Shown here one piece after another: positions 57,199-64,000 of a stretch of 64,000 bases of DNA. Origin of the DNA: Streptomyces globosus. Its GTDB lineage: Bacteria; Actinomycetota; Actinomycetes; Streptomycetales; Streptomycetaceae. The position numbers and the translations under genes are program-made. A model generated the notes under the pieces. The model worked only from the letters and a program-made list of their open reading frames with translations, made no database searches and was not told where the DNA came from. Within the stretch, counting starts at the first letter, position 1. Each line of letters opens with the position of its first letter. The DNA is taken from positions 6,329,501-6,393,500 of the forward strand of contig NZ_CP030862.1 in the NCBI RefSeq assembly GCF_003325375.1, given 5' to 3'.

Positions 57199-58263
57199 TC
57201 AGAACGTGAGGACGGCGCGTGCCACGCGCCCGTGCCGGGCGTCGTCCGCGGCCTTGGCGAAGTCCTCCACCGGGTAGGCCGCGCTCACCAGCTCGTCCAG
57301 GAGCAACCGGCCCTGCCGGTAGAGGTCGGCGTAGAGGGCGATGTCGCGCTGCGGGCGGGAGGACCCGTACCGGCAGCCCATGATCGTCTTGTCGAGGTAC
57401 ATCGACGACACGCGGAAGGACGCCTCCGCGCCGGCCGGCGGCACCCCGAGCAGGACGGCCTGCCCGTGCCGGTCCAGCAGGTCGACGGCCTGCCGGATCA
57501 GGCGGACGTCGCCGACGCACTCGAAGGCGTGGTCCGCGCCGGTCGGCAGGATCTCCCGTACGGCGGCTTCGGCGCCGCCGGCGGAGGCGTCGACGAAGTG
57601 GGTGGCGCCGAAGAGCCGGGCCGCCGCCTCCTTCGCCGGCTTCGCGTCGACGGCGACCGCGGTCCGCGCCCCGGCGAGCCGGGCGCCCTGGAGCACGTTG
57701 AGCCCGATCCCGCCGGCGCCGATGACGACGACCGTCTCGCCGTGCCCGACGCGCGCCCGGTTGAGGACGGCCCCGACCCCCGTCAGGACGCCGCACCCGA
57801 TCAGCGCCGCCGACGTCAGGGGCACGTCCTGCGGGATCCGCACCGCCTGCACCGCCCGCACCACCGTGCGTTCGGCGAAGGCGGAGTTCGACGCGAACTG
57901 GTGGAGCGGCTCCCCGGCCCGGCTGAACGGCCGCCCCGGCATCCCGATCGCCTTGCGGCACATCGTCGGCCGGCCCCGGTCGCAGTCCGCGCAGGCCCCG
58001 CAGTTGGCGAGGGTGGACAGGGCGACGTGGTCCCCGGGCGCCACATGCGTCACACCGGCCCCTACGGCCTCGACGATGCCGGCGCCCTCGTGCCCCAGCA
58101 CCACCGGCCGCGGGAAGGGAATCGTCCCGTCGACGACCGACAGGTCGCTGTGGCACAGTCCGGCCGCGGCCACCGCGACGAGCACCTCCCCCGGTCCGGG
58201 ACCGCGGACCTCCAGGTCGTCGACGACCCGGACCTCCCTGCCGTCGAACACGACACCCCTCAT
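57199..58263 (-). CDS. Zinc-dependent alcohol dehydrogenase (MDR family)
   Basis: 354 residues. Catalytic zinc ligands in GLCHSD and GHEGAGIVEAVG, structural zinc cysteines in NCGACADCDRGRPTMC (four), and the coenzyme motif VVVIGAGGIGLNVLQGARLAGA followed by an acidic residue (AVDAKPAKE) pointing to NAD. It resembles the actinobacterial AdhD-type enzymes. It oxidises an alcohol or β-hydroxy intermediate. ATG 58263 lies 4 bp after the acyl-CoA dehydrogenase stop, so it is the last gene of the operon SDR-ACAD-ADH driven from operator 60481. Confidence 0.92.
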   Translation of the reverse strand: MRGVVFDGREVRVVDDLEVRGPGPGEVLVAVAAAGLCHSDLSVVDGTIPFPRPVVLGHEGAGIVEAVGAGVTHVAPGDHVALSTLANCGACADCDRGRPTMCRKAIGMPGRPFSRAGEPLHQFASNSAFAERTVVRAVQAVRIPQDVPLTSAALIGCGVLTGVGAVLNRARVGHGETVVVIGAGGIGLNVLQGARLAGARTAVAVDAKPAKEAAARLFGATHFVDASAGGAEAAVREILPTGADHAFECVGDVRLIRQAVDLLDRHGQAVLLGVPPAGAEASFRVSSMYLDKTIMGCRYGSSRPQRDIALYADLYRQGRLLLDELVSAAYPVEDFAKAADDARHGRVARAVLTF

Positions 58264-58267
58264 GCGT

Positions 58268-59518
58268 TCACCGTGCCTCTCCGGGCAGGCCGAGCACCCG
58301 CTCGGCGATGATGTTCCGCTGGATCTCGTCCGAGCCTCCGTAGATCGTGTCGGCCCGGCTGAACAGGAACAGCCGCTGGTCCTCCCCGAGCCCCTGCTCG
58401 TACGGGAGCCCGGGCGCCCACGGCACCGTCCCGGCCGCGGCCGCGGCACCGCGGACCGCCACCGCCAGCTCCCCGAGCCGCCGGTGCCAGCCGCCCCACA
58501 GGAGCTTCGCGACACTGGGCGCGCCCGGATCGGCGGGGGCGCGTCCGGAGGCGGATGCGGATGCGGCCAGGGTGCGCAGGGCGTGCCAGCGCATCGTGCG
58601 CAGCTCGGCCCACTGGCGTACGAGCCGGTCGTGCAGGACGGGATCGGCGCCCCCGCCGTCCGCGGGGCCGGCGGGGCCGGTGCGGGCGGCGTACGCGGCG
58701 AGGACGCGGTCGAGTTCGGCGGCGAAGCCGATCTGCTGGACCAGGGTGGACACGCCGCGTTCGAGGGCGAGGAGGCCGGTGGCGACGGCCCAGCCGTTGC
58801 CCTCGCCCCCGACGGCCGCCGCGGCGACGGCCCCGTCGAACCAGACCTCGTTGAACTCGGCGGTCCCCGACATCTGCCGGATCGGCCGCACCTCGACGCG
58901 GCCGGGCTGGTCCATCCGCACGAGGAGGAACGACAGGCCGCGGCGGCGCCGCGAGGCCGGGTCGGTGCGGGCGAGGACGAAGCACCAGTCGGCGTCCCGC
59001 GCGAGGGAGGTCCAGGTCTTCTGGCCGGTGACCCGCCACAGCCCGTCGGCGGGGTCGCGGACGGCCGAGGTCCGCACCCCGGCGAGGTCGGAGCCGGCGC
59101 CGGGCTCGCTGTAGCCCTGGCACCACAGCTCCTCGCCGCGGGCGATGCCGGGCAGGAAGCGGTCCTGCTGCTCGCGGGTGCCGTGCGCGACGAGGGTGGG
59201 GGCGAGGAGGTTCTCGCCGATGTGGCCGACCCGGGCGGGCGCCCGGTGGGCGGCGTACTCCTCGGCCCACACGACCTGCCCGGTGAGCGAGAGCCGCTGC
59301 TGCCCGTACCTCCCGGCGGGCAGGGCCCAGCCCTGGCCGATCCAGCCGCCGCGGCCCAGCTCGCGCTCCCAGGCGCGGCGCGCCGCCACCTCCTCGTGCT
59401 CGCTGCCGGGCCCGCCGAGGCCGGCGGCGCGGGCGTACGGGCCCACCAGGTGCCCGGTGAGCCAGGCGCGGGCGCGGGCGCGCAGGGCGTCGTCGGCGGC
59501 GCCGAAGGCGAAGTCCAC
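58268..59518 (-). CDS. Acyl-CoA dehydrogenase 2
   Basis: 416 residues. DFAFGAADDALRARARAWLTGHLVGPYARA, GWIGQGWALPAGRYGQQRLSLTGQVVWAEEYAAHRAPARVGHIGENLLAPTLVAHGT, LWCQGYSEPGAGSDLAGVRTSAVRDPADGLWRVTGQKTWTSLARDADWCFVLART (the FAD-binding SEPxAGSD and W-T-S), and C-terminal DTIYGGSDEIQRNIIAERVLGLPGE. The GGSDEIQRNIIAERVLGLP end is typical of FadE-type ring-degradation enzymes. It introduces a double bond in a CoA thioester. Start is GTG 59518 with GAGGAGG upstream. Between the SDR (13 bp) and alcohol dehydrogenase (4 bp), one operon. Confidence 0.92.
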   Translation of the reverse strand: MDFAFGAADDALRARARAWLTGHLVGPYARAAGLGGPGSEHEEVAARRAWERELGRGGWIGQGWALPAGRYGQQRLSLTGQVVWAEEYAAHRAPARVGHIGENLLAPTLVAHGTREQQDRFLPGIARGEELWCQGYSEPGAGSDLAGVRTSAVRDPADGLWRVTGQKTWTSLARDADWCFVLARTDPASRRRRGLSFLLVRMDQPGRVEVRPIRQMSGTAEFNEVWFDGAVAAAAVGGEGNGWAVATGLLALERGVSTLVQQIGFAAELDRVLAAYAARTGPAGPADGGGADPVLHDRLVRQWAELRTMRWHALRTLAASASASGRAPADPGAPSVAKLLWGGWHRRLGELAVAVRGAAAAAGTVPWAPGLPYEQGLGEDQRLFLFSRADTIYGGSDEIQRNIIAERVLGLPGEAR

Positions 59519-59531
59519 GTCCGGGCCTCCT

Positions 59532-60458
59532 CTACGGGCGGGCGTTGGGGCGTTCCTTGGCGGCCGCCGCCCTGGCCATGGCGTCGAGCCGGTCGAGCAT
59601 CGGCATGGGGTCGGTGCCGACGGTCCCGGGGAGGAAGTCGGCGATGCGCTGCGGGGTCCAGGGGCCGTCGGCGTAGCCGGCGCGCAGTTCGCGGGGCTGC
59701 GCCCAGACGGCGATCTTGGGGCCGGCGACGGTGTACACCTGGCCGGTGATGCGCTCCCCGCCGGCGGCGACGGCCTTGTCGCTGAGGAGGTAGGTGACGA
59801 GCGCGGCGACGTCCTCGGGCTCGCCGATCTCCTTGAGCTCCATGGGGACGTTCGCGGACATGCGGGTGCGGGCGACGGGGGCGACGGCGTTGGCGGTGAT
59901 GCCGTACTTGTGCAGGCCGAGTGCGGCGGACCGGACGAGGGAGATGATGCCGCCCTTGGCGGCGCTGTAGTTGGCCTGGGCGACGGAGCCCTGGTGGTTG
60001 CCGCTGGTGAAGCCGATGAGGGTGCCGCAGCCCTGCCGGCGCATGACGGCGGAGGCGGCGCGGAAGACGGTGAAGGTGCCCTTGAGGTGGGTGGCGATGA
60101 CCGGGTCCCACTCCTCCTCGGACATGTTGAAGAGCATTCGCTCGCGGAGGATCCCGGCGACGCAGACGGCGCCGTCGATGCGGCCGTAGCGGGCGAGGGC
60201 GGTGTCGACGAGGCGGCGGCCGCCGTCCATGGTGGAGATGTCGTCGGTCACGGCGACGGCGTCGCCGCCCGCTGACTGGATCTCCTTGACGACCGCTTCG
60301 GCGACTTCGCCGGTCGGGTCGCCGCCGGCGATGCCGACGCCGTGGTCGCCGACGACGACCTTGGCGCCCTCGGCGGCCGCGGAGAGGGCGACGGCGCGGC
60401 CGATGCCGCGCCCGGCGCCGGTGACGGCCACGACCTTGCCTGCCAAGAAGTTCCCCAC
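59532..60458 (-). CDS. Short-chain dehydrogenase/reductase (β-hydroxyacyl-type)
   Basis: 308 residues, long for an SDR and similar to the dehydrogenase unit of peroxisomal-type multifunctional enzymes. NAD motif VVAVTGAGRGIGRAVAL, cofactor-specificity D (VVVGDHGVG), NNAG-equivalent VCVAGILRERMLFNMSEEEWDPVIATHLKGTF, catalytic S-x12-Y-x3-K in FTSGNHQGSVAQANYSAAKGGIISL, and a C-terminal extension (GPKIAVWAQPRELRAGYADGPWTPQRIADFLPG). It likely oxidises a 3-hydroxyacyl-CoA. GTG 60458 starts the gene. First in the SDR-ACAD-ADH operon; operator 60481 is 22 bp upstream. Confidence 0.9.
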   Translation of the reverse strand: MGNFLAGKVVAVTGAGRGIGRAVALSAAAEGAKVVVGDHGVGIAGGDPTGEVAEAVVKEIQSAGGDAVAVTDDISTMDGGRRLVDTALARYGRIDGAVCVAGILRERMLFNMSEEEWDPVIATHLKGTFTVFRAASAVMRRQGCGTLIGFTSGNHQGSVAQANYSAAKGGIISLVRSAALGLHKYGITANAVAPVARTRMSANVPMELKEIGEPEDVAALVTYLLSDKAVAAGGERITGQVYTVAGPKIAVWAQPRELRAGYADGPWTPQRIADFLPGTVGTDPMPMLDRLDAMARAAAAKERPNARP

Positions 60459-60480
60459 GCCGGACCCCTTCCCGCGCTTT

Positions 60481-60495
60481 CTGACGGACCGTTAG
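60481..60495. promoter_or_regulatory. Operator 12: CTGACGGACCGTTAG (one mismatch)
   Basis: 22 bp upstream of the SDR start (60458) and 61 bp upstream of the divergent cyclase start (60557). Confidence 0.68.
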
Positions 60496-60556
60496 ATTTT
60501 ATGGGCAGCCGGACACGGGTGCACAAGCCCCCGTGCCCCTCCGCCGCGAGGAGCTG

Positions 60557-61492
60557 ATGAGGACCATGGCCCTGCCCGCCGAGTTCCACGGGATCGCCAA
60601 GCGCGTCAACAACTGGGGCCGCTGGGGCGCCGACGACGAGAGGGGCACGCTGAACCTGATCACGGACGAGGTCGTACGCGCGGCTGCCGCCGAGATCCGC
60701 ACCGGCCGGCGCATCCCGCTCGCCCTCCCGCTGAAGGAGGACGGCGTCCAGGCGGGCCTCATCCCCGGCCGGATCAACCCGCTGCACACGATGGTGCAGA
60801 TCAACCAGGAGCTCTTCGGGCCCGGCGGCGTGGCGTGCAGCGACGACACCGTGACGATGGGCCTCCAGGCCGGCACCCACTGGGACGCCCTCACCCACGT
60901 CTCGCACTCCGGCCGCATCTACAACGGCCGCCCCGCCGACACCATCACCGCGCACGGGCGGGCGCAGTTCAGCGGCATCGACAAGGCCGGCCCGATCGTC
61001 TCCCGCGGCATCCTGCTGGACGTGGCGCGCGCCAAGGGCGTGGACCGCCTGCCGGGCGGGCACGCGGTGACCCCGGAGGACCTGGCGGAGGCGGAGGCGC
61101 TCACCGGCACGACGGTCCGCCCCGGCGACATCGTCCTCGTCCGCACCGGCCAGATCGCCCTCTGCCTGGCCGGCGACCGCCACGGCTACGCCTTCCCCTC
61201 CCCGGGCCTGTCGATCCGCACCCCGGAGTGGTTCCACGCCCGCGACGTGGCGGCCGTCGCCAACGACACCCTGACCTTCGAGGTCTTCCCCCCGGAGACC
61301 GAGGACCTCTGGCTCCCGGTCCACGCCCTGCACCTGGTGGAGATGGGCATGCACCAGGGCCAGAACTGGAACCTGGAGGAACTGTCCACAGCCTGTGCAG
61401 AAGCACGCCGGTACACCTTCCTCCTCACCGCTGCCCCGGAGCCGTTCGCGGGCGCGGTGGGCTCCCCGGTCGCCCCGGTCGCGATCCTGTGA
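60557..61492 (+). CDS. Cyclase-family metal-dependent hydrolase (PF04199, kynurenine-formamidase-like)
   Basis: 311 residues. The family metal motif H-x-G-T-H-x-D is present as GLQAGTHWDALTHVSHSGRIYNG, with further conserved IVSRGILLDVARAKGVDRLPGG, TGTTVRPGDIVLVRTGQIAL, PGLSIRTPEWFHARDVAAVAND and ALHLVEMGMHQGQNWNLEELS. Members hydrolyse amide or lactone-type bonds or open rings. In this context it may open a lactone or cyclic intermediate. ATG 60557 follows GAGGAG closely; ATG 60566 is an alternative. It is divergent from the SDR operon and shares operator 60481. Confidence 0.83.
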   Translation: MRTMALPAEFHGIAKRVNNWGRWGADDERGTLNLITDEVVRAAAAEIRTGRRIPLALPLKEDGVQAGLIPGRINPLHTMVQINQELFGPGGVACSDDTVTMGLQAGTHWDALTHVSHSGRIYNGRPADTITAHGRAQFSGIDKAGPIVSRGILLDVARAKGVDRLPGGHAVTPEDLAEAEALTGTTVRPGDIVLVRTGQIALCLAGDRHGYAFPSPGLSIRTPEWFHARDVAAVANDTLTFEVFPPETEDLWLPVHALHLVEMGMHQGQNWNLEELSTACAEARRYTFLLTAAPEPFAGAVGSPVAPVAIL

Positions 61493-61577
61493 CCGGCCGG
61501 CCGAGGCGCCGCCTCCGCCCGCGGGATGCATCCCGTGGGCCGACGGCCGCGTCCCGCGCGGTCGTTAGGGTCGGGGC

Positions 61578-62798
61578 ATGGAGACCTCAACAGCGGGTGG
61601 CGGCGGGGGGCGGGCCGCGCGGTCGGCGTGGCGGACCGCCGCCCTGTGGGGCGGCGCCGGGCTCGCCACGCTCGTCCTGGGCAACCTCGTGCTGCGCGTC
61701 CCCCTCGGGGTCGGCGACCGCATCGCCGACCCCGCCGCGATGCTCGCCGCCGCCTCCGTGCTCACCGCCACGCTGCTCGTGCGGCGGGCGCCGCTCGCGA
61801 CGCTGGTACTCACGCTCGGCTTCGGCGTCGCCGTCGTCTTCCTCTATTACAGTCCCGGCGTCGCCTCCGTCCCCGTGCTCGCCGCCGCCGGGGCGCTCGG
61901 GCGGGTCGCCGTGGTCCGGAGCCGACGGGCCGCGCTCGCCGCGGTCGGGGCCACCGTCCTCGTCCTGATCCTGGTGCAGCTCGCACGGCCCGTCGAAGGC
62001 GGGCCCGCGCTTGTGCTCGTCCAGGGGCAGCTGCCGGTCGTCGTCCTCGCCTGGCTGGTCGGGGACTCCGTCCGCCGCAGCCGCGAGGCCGCCGCGCAGG
62101 CGCACGCGGCCGCCACCGAGCAGGCGCTCACCGACGAACGGCTGCGCATAGCCCGCGAGCTGCACGACATGGTCGCCCACAGCATCGGCATCATCGCCAT
62201 CCAGGCCGGCGTCGGCAGCCGCGTCATCGACACCCGGCCCGACCAGGCCCGCGACGCCCTCCAGGCCATCGAGGCGACCAGCCGGGACACCCTTTCGAGC
62301 CTGCGCCGCACCCTCGTCGCGCTGCGCCGCGGCGGGCCCGCCCCACTCGCGCCCGCGCCCGGCCTCGACGGGCTGGAGCGGCTCGCCGCCGCCACCGCCG
62401 GCGACACCGGACTCCGTATCGACGTCGCCGTGTCGGGGCGGCGGCGGCCGCTGCCGCAGGACGTCGAGCTCGCCGCCTACCGGATCGTCCAGGAGGCGCT
62501 CACCAACACCGTCCGGCACGCCCGCGCCCGCCACTGCCGTGTCGGTGTCGCGTACGAGGACGGGGCGCTCGCCCTCGACATCACCGACGACGGCCGCAGC
62601 AGCCCCGCGCAGGAAGGCGGCAGCGGCTTCGGCATCACCGGCATGCGCGAGCGGGCCGCCCTCCTCGGCGGCAGCCTCGACGCCGGCCCGCTGCCCGCCG
62701 GCGGGTTCCGGGTCGCCGCCGTGCTCCCGCTGCCCGCCACCGCTGTCCCTGCCGCCACCGCCCCCGCCACCGCCCCCGCTGCCGAGGAGGCCCGATGA
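61578..62798 (+). CDS. NarL-type sensor histidine kinase
   Basis: 406 residues. Five or six hydrophobic segments in residues 20-165 (ALWGGAGLATLVLGNLVL, AAMLAAASVLTATLLV, LVLTLGFGVAVVFLYY, ALAAVGATVLVLILVQLA, LPVVVLAWLVGDSV) form the sensor. HisKA_3 dimerisation domain has ERLRIARELHDMVAHSIGIIAIQAG with the phospho-accepting histidine. The HATPase domain has IVQEALTNTVRHA (N box) and DDGRSSPAQEGGSGFGITGMRERA (G boxes). A Pro/Ala tail ends it. The stimulus is unknown. The stop overlaps the response-regulator start (ATGA). Confidence 0.93.
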   Translation: METSTAGGGGGRAARSAWRTAALWGGAGLATLVLGNLVLRVPLGVGDRIADPAAMLAAASVLTATLLVRRAPLATLVLTLGFGVAVVFLYYSPGVASVPVLAAAGALGRVAVVRSRRAALAAVGATVLVLILVQLARPVEGGPALVLVQGQLPVVVLAWLVGDSVRRSREAAAQAHAAATEQALTDERLRIARELHDMVAHSIGIIAIQAGVGSRVIDTRPDQARDALQAIEATSRDTLSSLRRTLVALRRGGPAPLAPAPGLDGLERLAAATAGDTGLRIDVAVSGRRRPLPQDVELAAYRIVQEALTNTVRHARARHCRVGVAYEDGALALDITDDGRSSPAQEGGSGFGITGMRERAALLGGSLDAGPLPAGGFRVAAVLPLPATAVPAATAPATAPAAEEAR

Positions 62799-63454
62799 GC
62801 TCCGGCACCGTACGCGTCCTCCTCGCCGACGACCAGCCGCTCGTCCGGTCCGGGCTGCGGGTCCTCATGGCCGGCACCGCCGACCTGGAGGTCGTCGGCG
62901 AGGCCGCCGACGGCGCGGAGGCCGTCCGGCTCGCCGCCGAGCTCGCCCCCGACGTCGTCGTCATGGACATCCGCATGCCGGAGATGGACGGCATCGAGGC
63001 CACCCGCCGCATCACCGCGGCCCCCGGCGGCACCCGCGTCCTCATCCTGACGACGTTCGACGAGGACGACCACGTCCACGGCGCGCTGCGCGCAGGCGCG
63101 AGCGGGTTCGCCGTGAAGGACATGGCCCTGGACGACCTGTTGGCCGCCGTGCGGGTCGTCGCGGCGGGGGACGCGCTGCTCGCACCCGGTGTGACGCGCC
63201 GCCTGATCGCGGACTTCGTCGCCGGACCGGCGCCGGCGGCCGCGCGCGTGGCCGCCGTCACGGAGCGGGAGCAGGAGGTCCTGACGCTGGTCGGCCGCGG
63301 ACTGTCGAACGCGGAGATCGCGCAGGAGCTGTTCATCTCCGTGGCGACGGCGAAGTCGCACGTCGCCCGGCTGCTGACGAAGCTCGGTGCCCGCGACCGG
63401 GTCCAGCTGGTGATCGAGGCCTACGACCGGGGGCTGGTCGCGCCGCCCCGGTGA
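62795..63454 (+). CDS. NarL/LuxR-family response regulator
   Basis: 219 residues. Receiver domain: VRVLLADDQPLVRSGLRVLM with acidic pocket DD, phospho-acceptor aspartate in DVVVMDIRMPEMDG, and the conserved T/K (ILTTFDED, FAVKD). C-terminal LuxR-type HTH: VTEREQEVLTLVGRGLSNAEIAQELFISVATAKSHVARLLTKLGARDRVQLV. It is co-translated with the kinase at 61578 and should be phosphorylated by it. Target genes unknown; no special symmetric site is seen in the 85-bp gap before the kinase gene. Confidence 0.95.
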   Translation: MSSGTVRVLLADDQPLVRSGLRVLMAGTADLEVVGEAADGAEAVRLAAELAPDVVVMDIRMPEMDGIEATRRITAAPGGTRVLILTTFDEDDHVHGALRAGASGFAVKDMALDDLLAAVRVVAAGDALLAPGVTRRLIADFVAGPAPAAARVAAVTEREQEVLTLVGRGLSNAEIAQELFISVATAKSHVARLLTKLGARDRVQLVIEAYDRGLVAPPR

Positions 63455-63631
63455 CTGCGGTCCCGGTGACGGCGGTCCCCGTGACAGCGGCGCGGCCCCG
63501 GGCAGCCGGCGGCGAGCAGCCGCGCACGCCCCGAACCCGGCGCGGCAGCCGCCACCCCGCGACCCGCACTCGTCAAGGCTGTCCTTGGCGTCCCCTCGCG
63601 ACGAATCGCTCAGGACAAGGGTTTACCAACA

Positions 63632-63648
63632 GTTGACGTACCGTCAAC
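63632..63648. promoter_or_regulatory. 17-bp palindrome GTTGACGTACCGTCAAC
   Basis: 7-3-7 perfect inverted repeat whose core TGACG-N3-CGTCA equals that of the CTGACG operators, with the outer C/G pair changed to T/A symmetrically. It lies 7 bp past the stop of the leftward HATPase gene, not in a promoter of a neighbouring gene. Confidence 0.4.
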
Positions 63649-63654
63649 ACCTCG

Positions 63655-64000
63655 TTAGAGGTACACGCGCGGTTCCCGGATCGACCCGAAAGGTTCGCGG
63701 GACCGCTCCGGGCGGCCGTCCGGAGCGCTGTCGGCCGGTCCGGCGGCGGCCCGGTCGACCTCGCACCAGATCCGCTTCCCGGCGCCCTCCCGCTGCCAGC
63801 CCCAGCGGTCGGCCAGTCCGTCGACGAGCTCCAGCCCGCGGCCCCCGGTGTCCCCGGCGCCGGCCTGCCGCCGGGACGGGGCCCGGCCGCTGGCGTCGGC
63901 GACCTCGACGCGCACCGCCGGCTCGCCGAGGAGCATGCGCAGGACGGCCGGGCAGCCGGTGTGCACGACGGCGTTGGTGACCAGCTCGGAGATCAGCAGG
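63655..64000 (-). CDS. HATPase_c_2 ATP-binding (anti-sigma/RsbW-like) protein, partial
   Basis: The gene enters from the right edge; 114 residues and the TAA stop at 63655-63657 are visible. N box LLISELVTNAVVHTG, ATP-lid and G1 region VEVADASGRAPSRRQAGAGDTGGRGLELVDGLADRWGW, then KRIWCEVD. All ATP-binding features are conventional, with V-A-D-A-S replacing the usual V-x-D-x-G. The tail is Ser/Pro/Arg-rich. The same family as the gene at 4300. The N terminus and partner lie outside the window. Confidence 0.85.
   Translation of the reverse strand, partial: LLISELVTNAVVHTGCPAVLRMLLGEPAVRVEVADASGRAPSRRQAGAGDTGGRGLELVDGLADRWGWQREGAGKRIWCEVDRAAAGPADSAPDGRPERSREPFGSIREPRVYL

Noticed and set aside
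33198..61492. Calling the region a steroid (cholesterol) degradation cluster.
   Set aside because: Only FadD3-like and Ltp/DUF35 types match. The diagnostic ring-opening genes (KstD, KshAB, HsaACD, IpdAB) and KstR/KstR2-type sites are absent from the window.

Overview
The window is chromosomal DNA of a Streptomyces or very close relative. The evidence is very high GC with G/C-saturated third codon positions, frequent GTG starts, GTGA/ATGA gene overlaps, a fused F420-synthesis gene (fbiC), XRE-DUF397 pairs, HATPase anti-sigma-like genes, and the AfsK/AfsR/AfsS antibiotic-regulation proteins. I see no rRNA, tRNA, CRISPR array, transposase or phage gene, and no large PKS/NRPS gene.

Layout. 1-6.1 kb: end of an aminotransferase; a ~1.1 kb non-coding nested inverted repeat (element A); a Uma2-type nuclease; an HTH protein; and a HATPase / XRE / DUF397 module. 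6.2-9.9 kb: 2-methylisoborneol (earthy odorant) operon of family 2B encapsulin shell, terpene cyclase and GPP C-methyltransferase. 10.3-15.3 kb: fbiC, an ADP-ribosylglycohydrolase-like protein lacking three of four metal-ligand aspartates, and an LLM oxidoreductase. 15.5-20.9 kb: small secreted protein, amino-acid permease, aldehyde dehydrogenase and D-aminoacylase-like amidohydrolase. 21.1-28.5 kb: two LLM oxidoreductases, an L,D-transpeptidase, element B (second copy of the nested repeat), a Nudix hydrolase, a trypsin-like protease and an amidohydrolase. 28.6-45.8 kb: afsR and afsS, a methyltransferase, CoA-catabolic genes, a four-gene set resembling a type VII secretion substrate cassette, cyclophilin, afsK, a VOC protein in the kbpA position and a TetR regulator. 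45.8-61.5 kb: further CoA-catabolic genes. 61.6-64 kb: a NarL-type two-component pair and the end of another HATPase gene.

The main new observation is a shared palindrome, CTGACG-N3-CGTCAG. Twelve good sites (six perfect, five with one mismatch, one with two) lie just upstream of nearly every CoA-catabolic operon between 21 and 61 kb. Together they could control about 21 genes: FadD3-like acyl-CoA ligase, ADP-forming CoA ligase, two acyl-CoA dehydrogenases, two crotonases, two Ltp/thiolase-like proteins, two DUF35 proteins, SDR, alcohol dehydrogenase, cyclase-family hydrolase, amidohydrolase, LLM, deazaflavin and flavin enzymes, flavin reductase and DoxX. A TetR gene at 45135 sits among them, and a degenerate copy of the palindrome covers its own start codon. 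I infer a TetR-controlled regulon for degrading a cyclic or branched acid through CoA thioesters. It is interleaved with the AfsK-AfsR-AfsS cascade, whose genes I recall as close neighbours in S. coelicolor but which lie ~9 kb apart here.

A second novelty is the pair of ~1.1-1.2 kb non-coding elements (A 1143-2231, B 24474-25683). Each has ~350-bp inverted arms around a core of iterated GTAGCGATC motifs and carries two copies of a 56-58 bp TCAAGGG/CCCTTGA hairpin module. No protein can be assigned to them.
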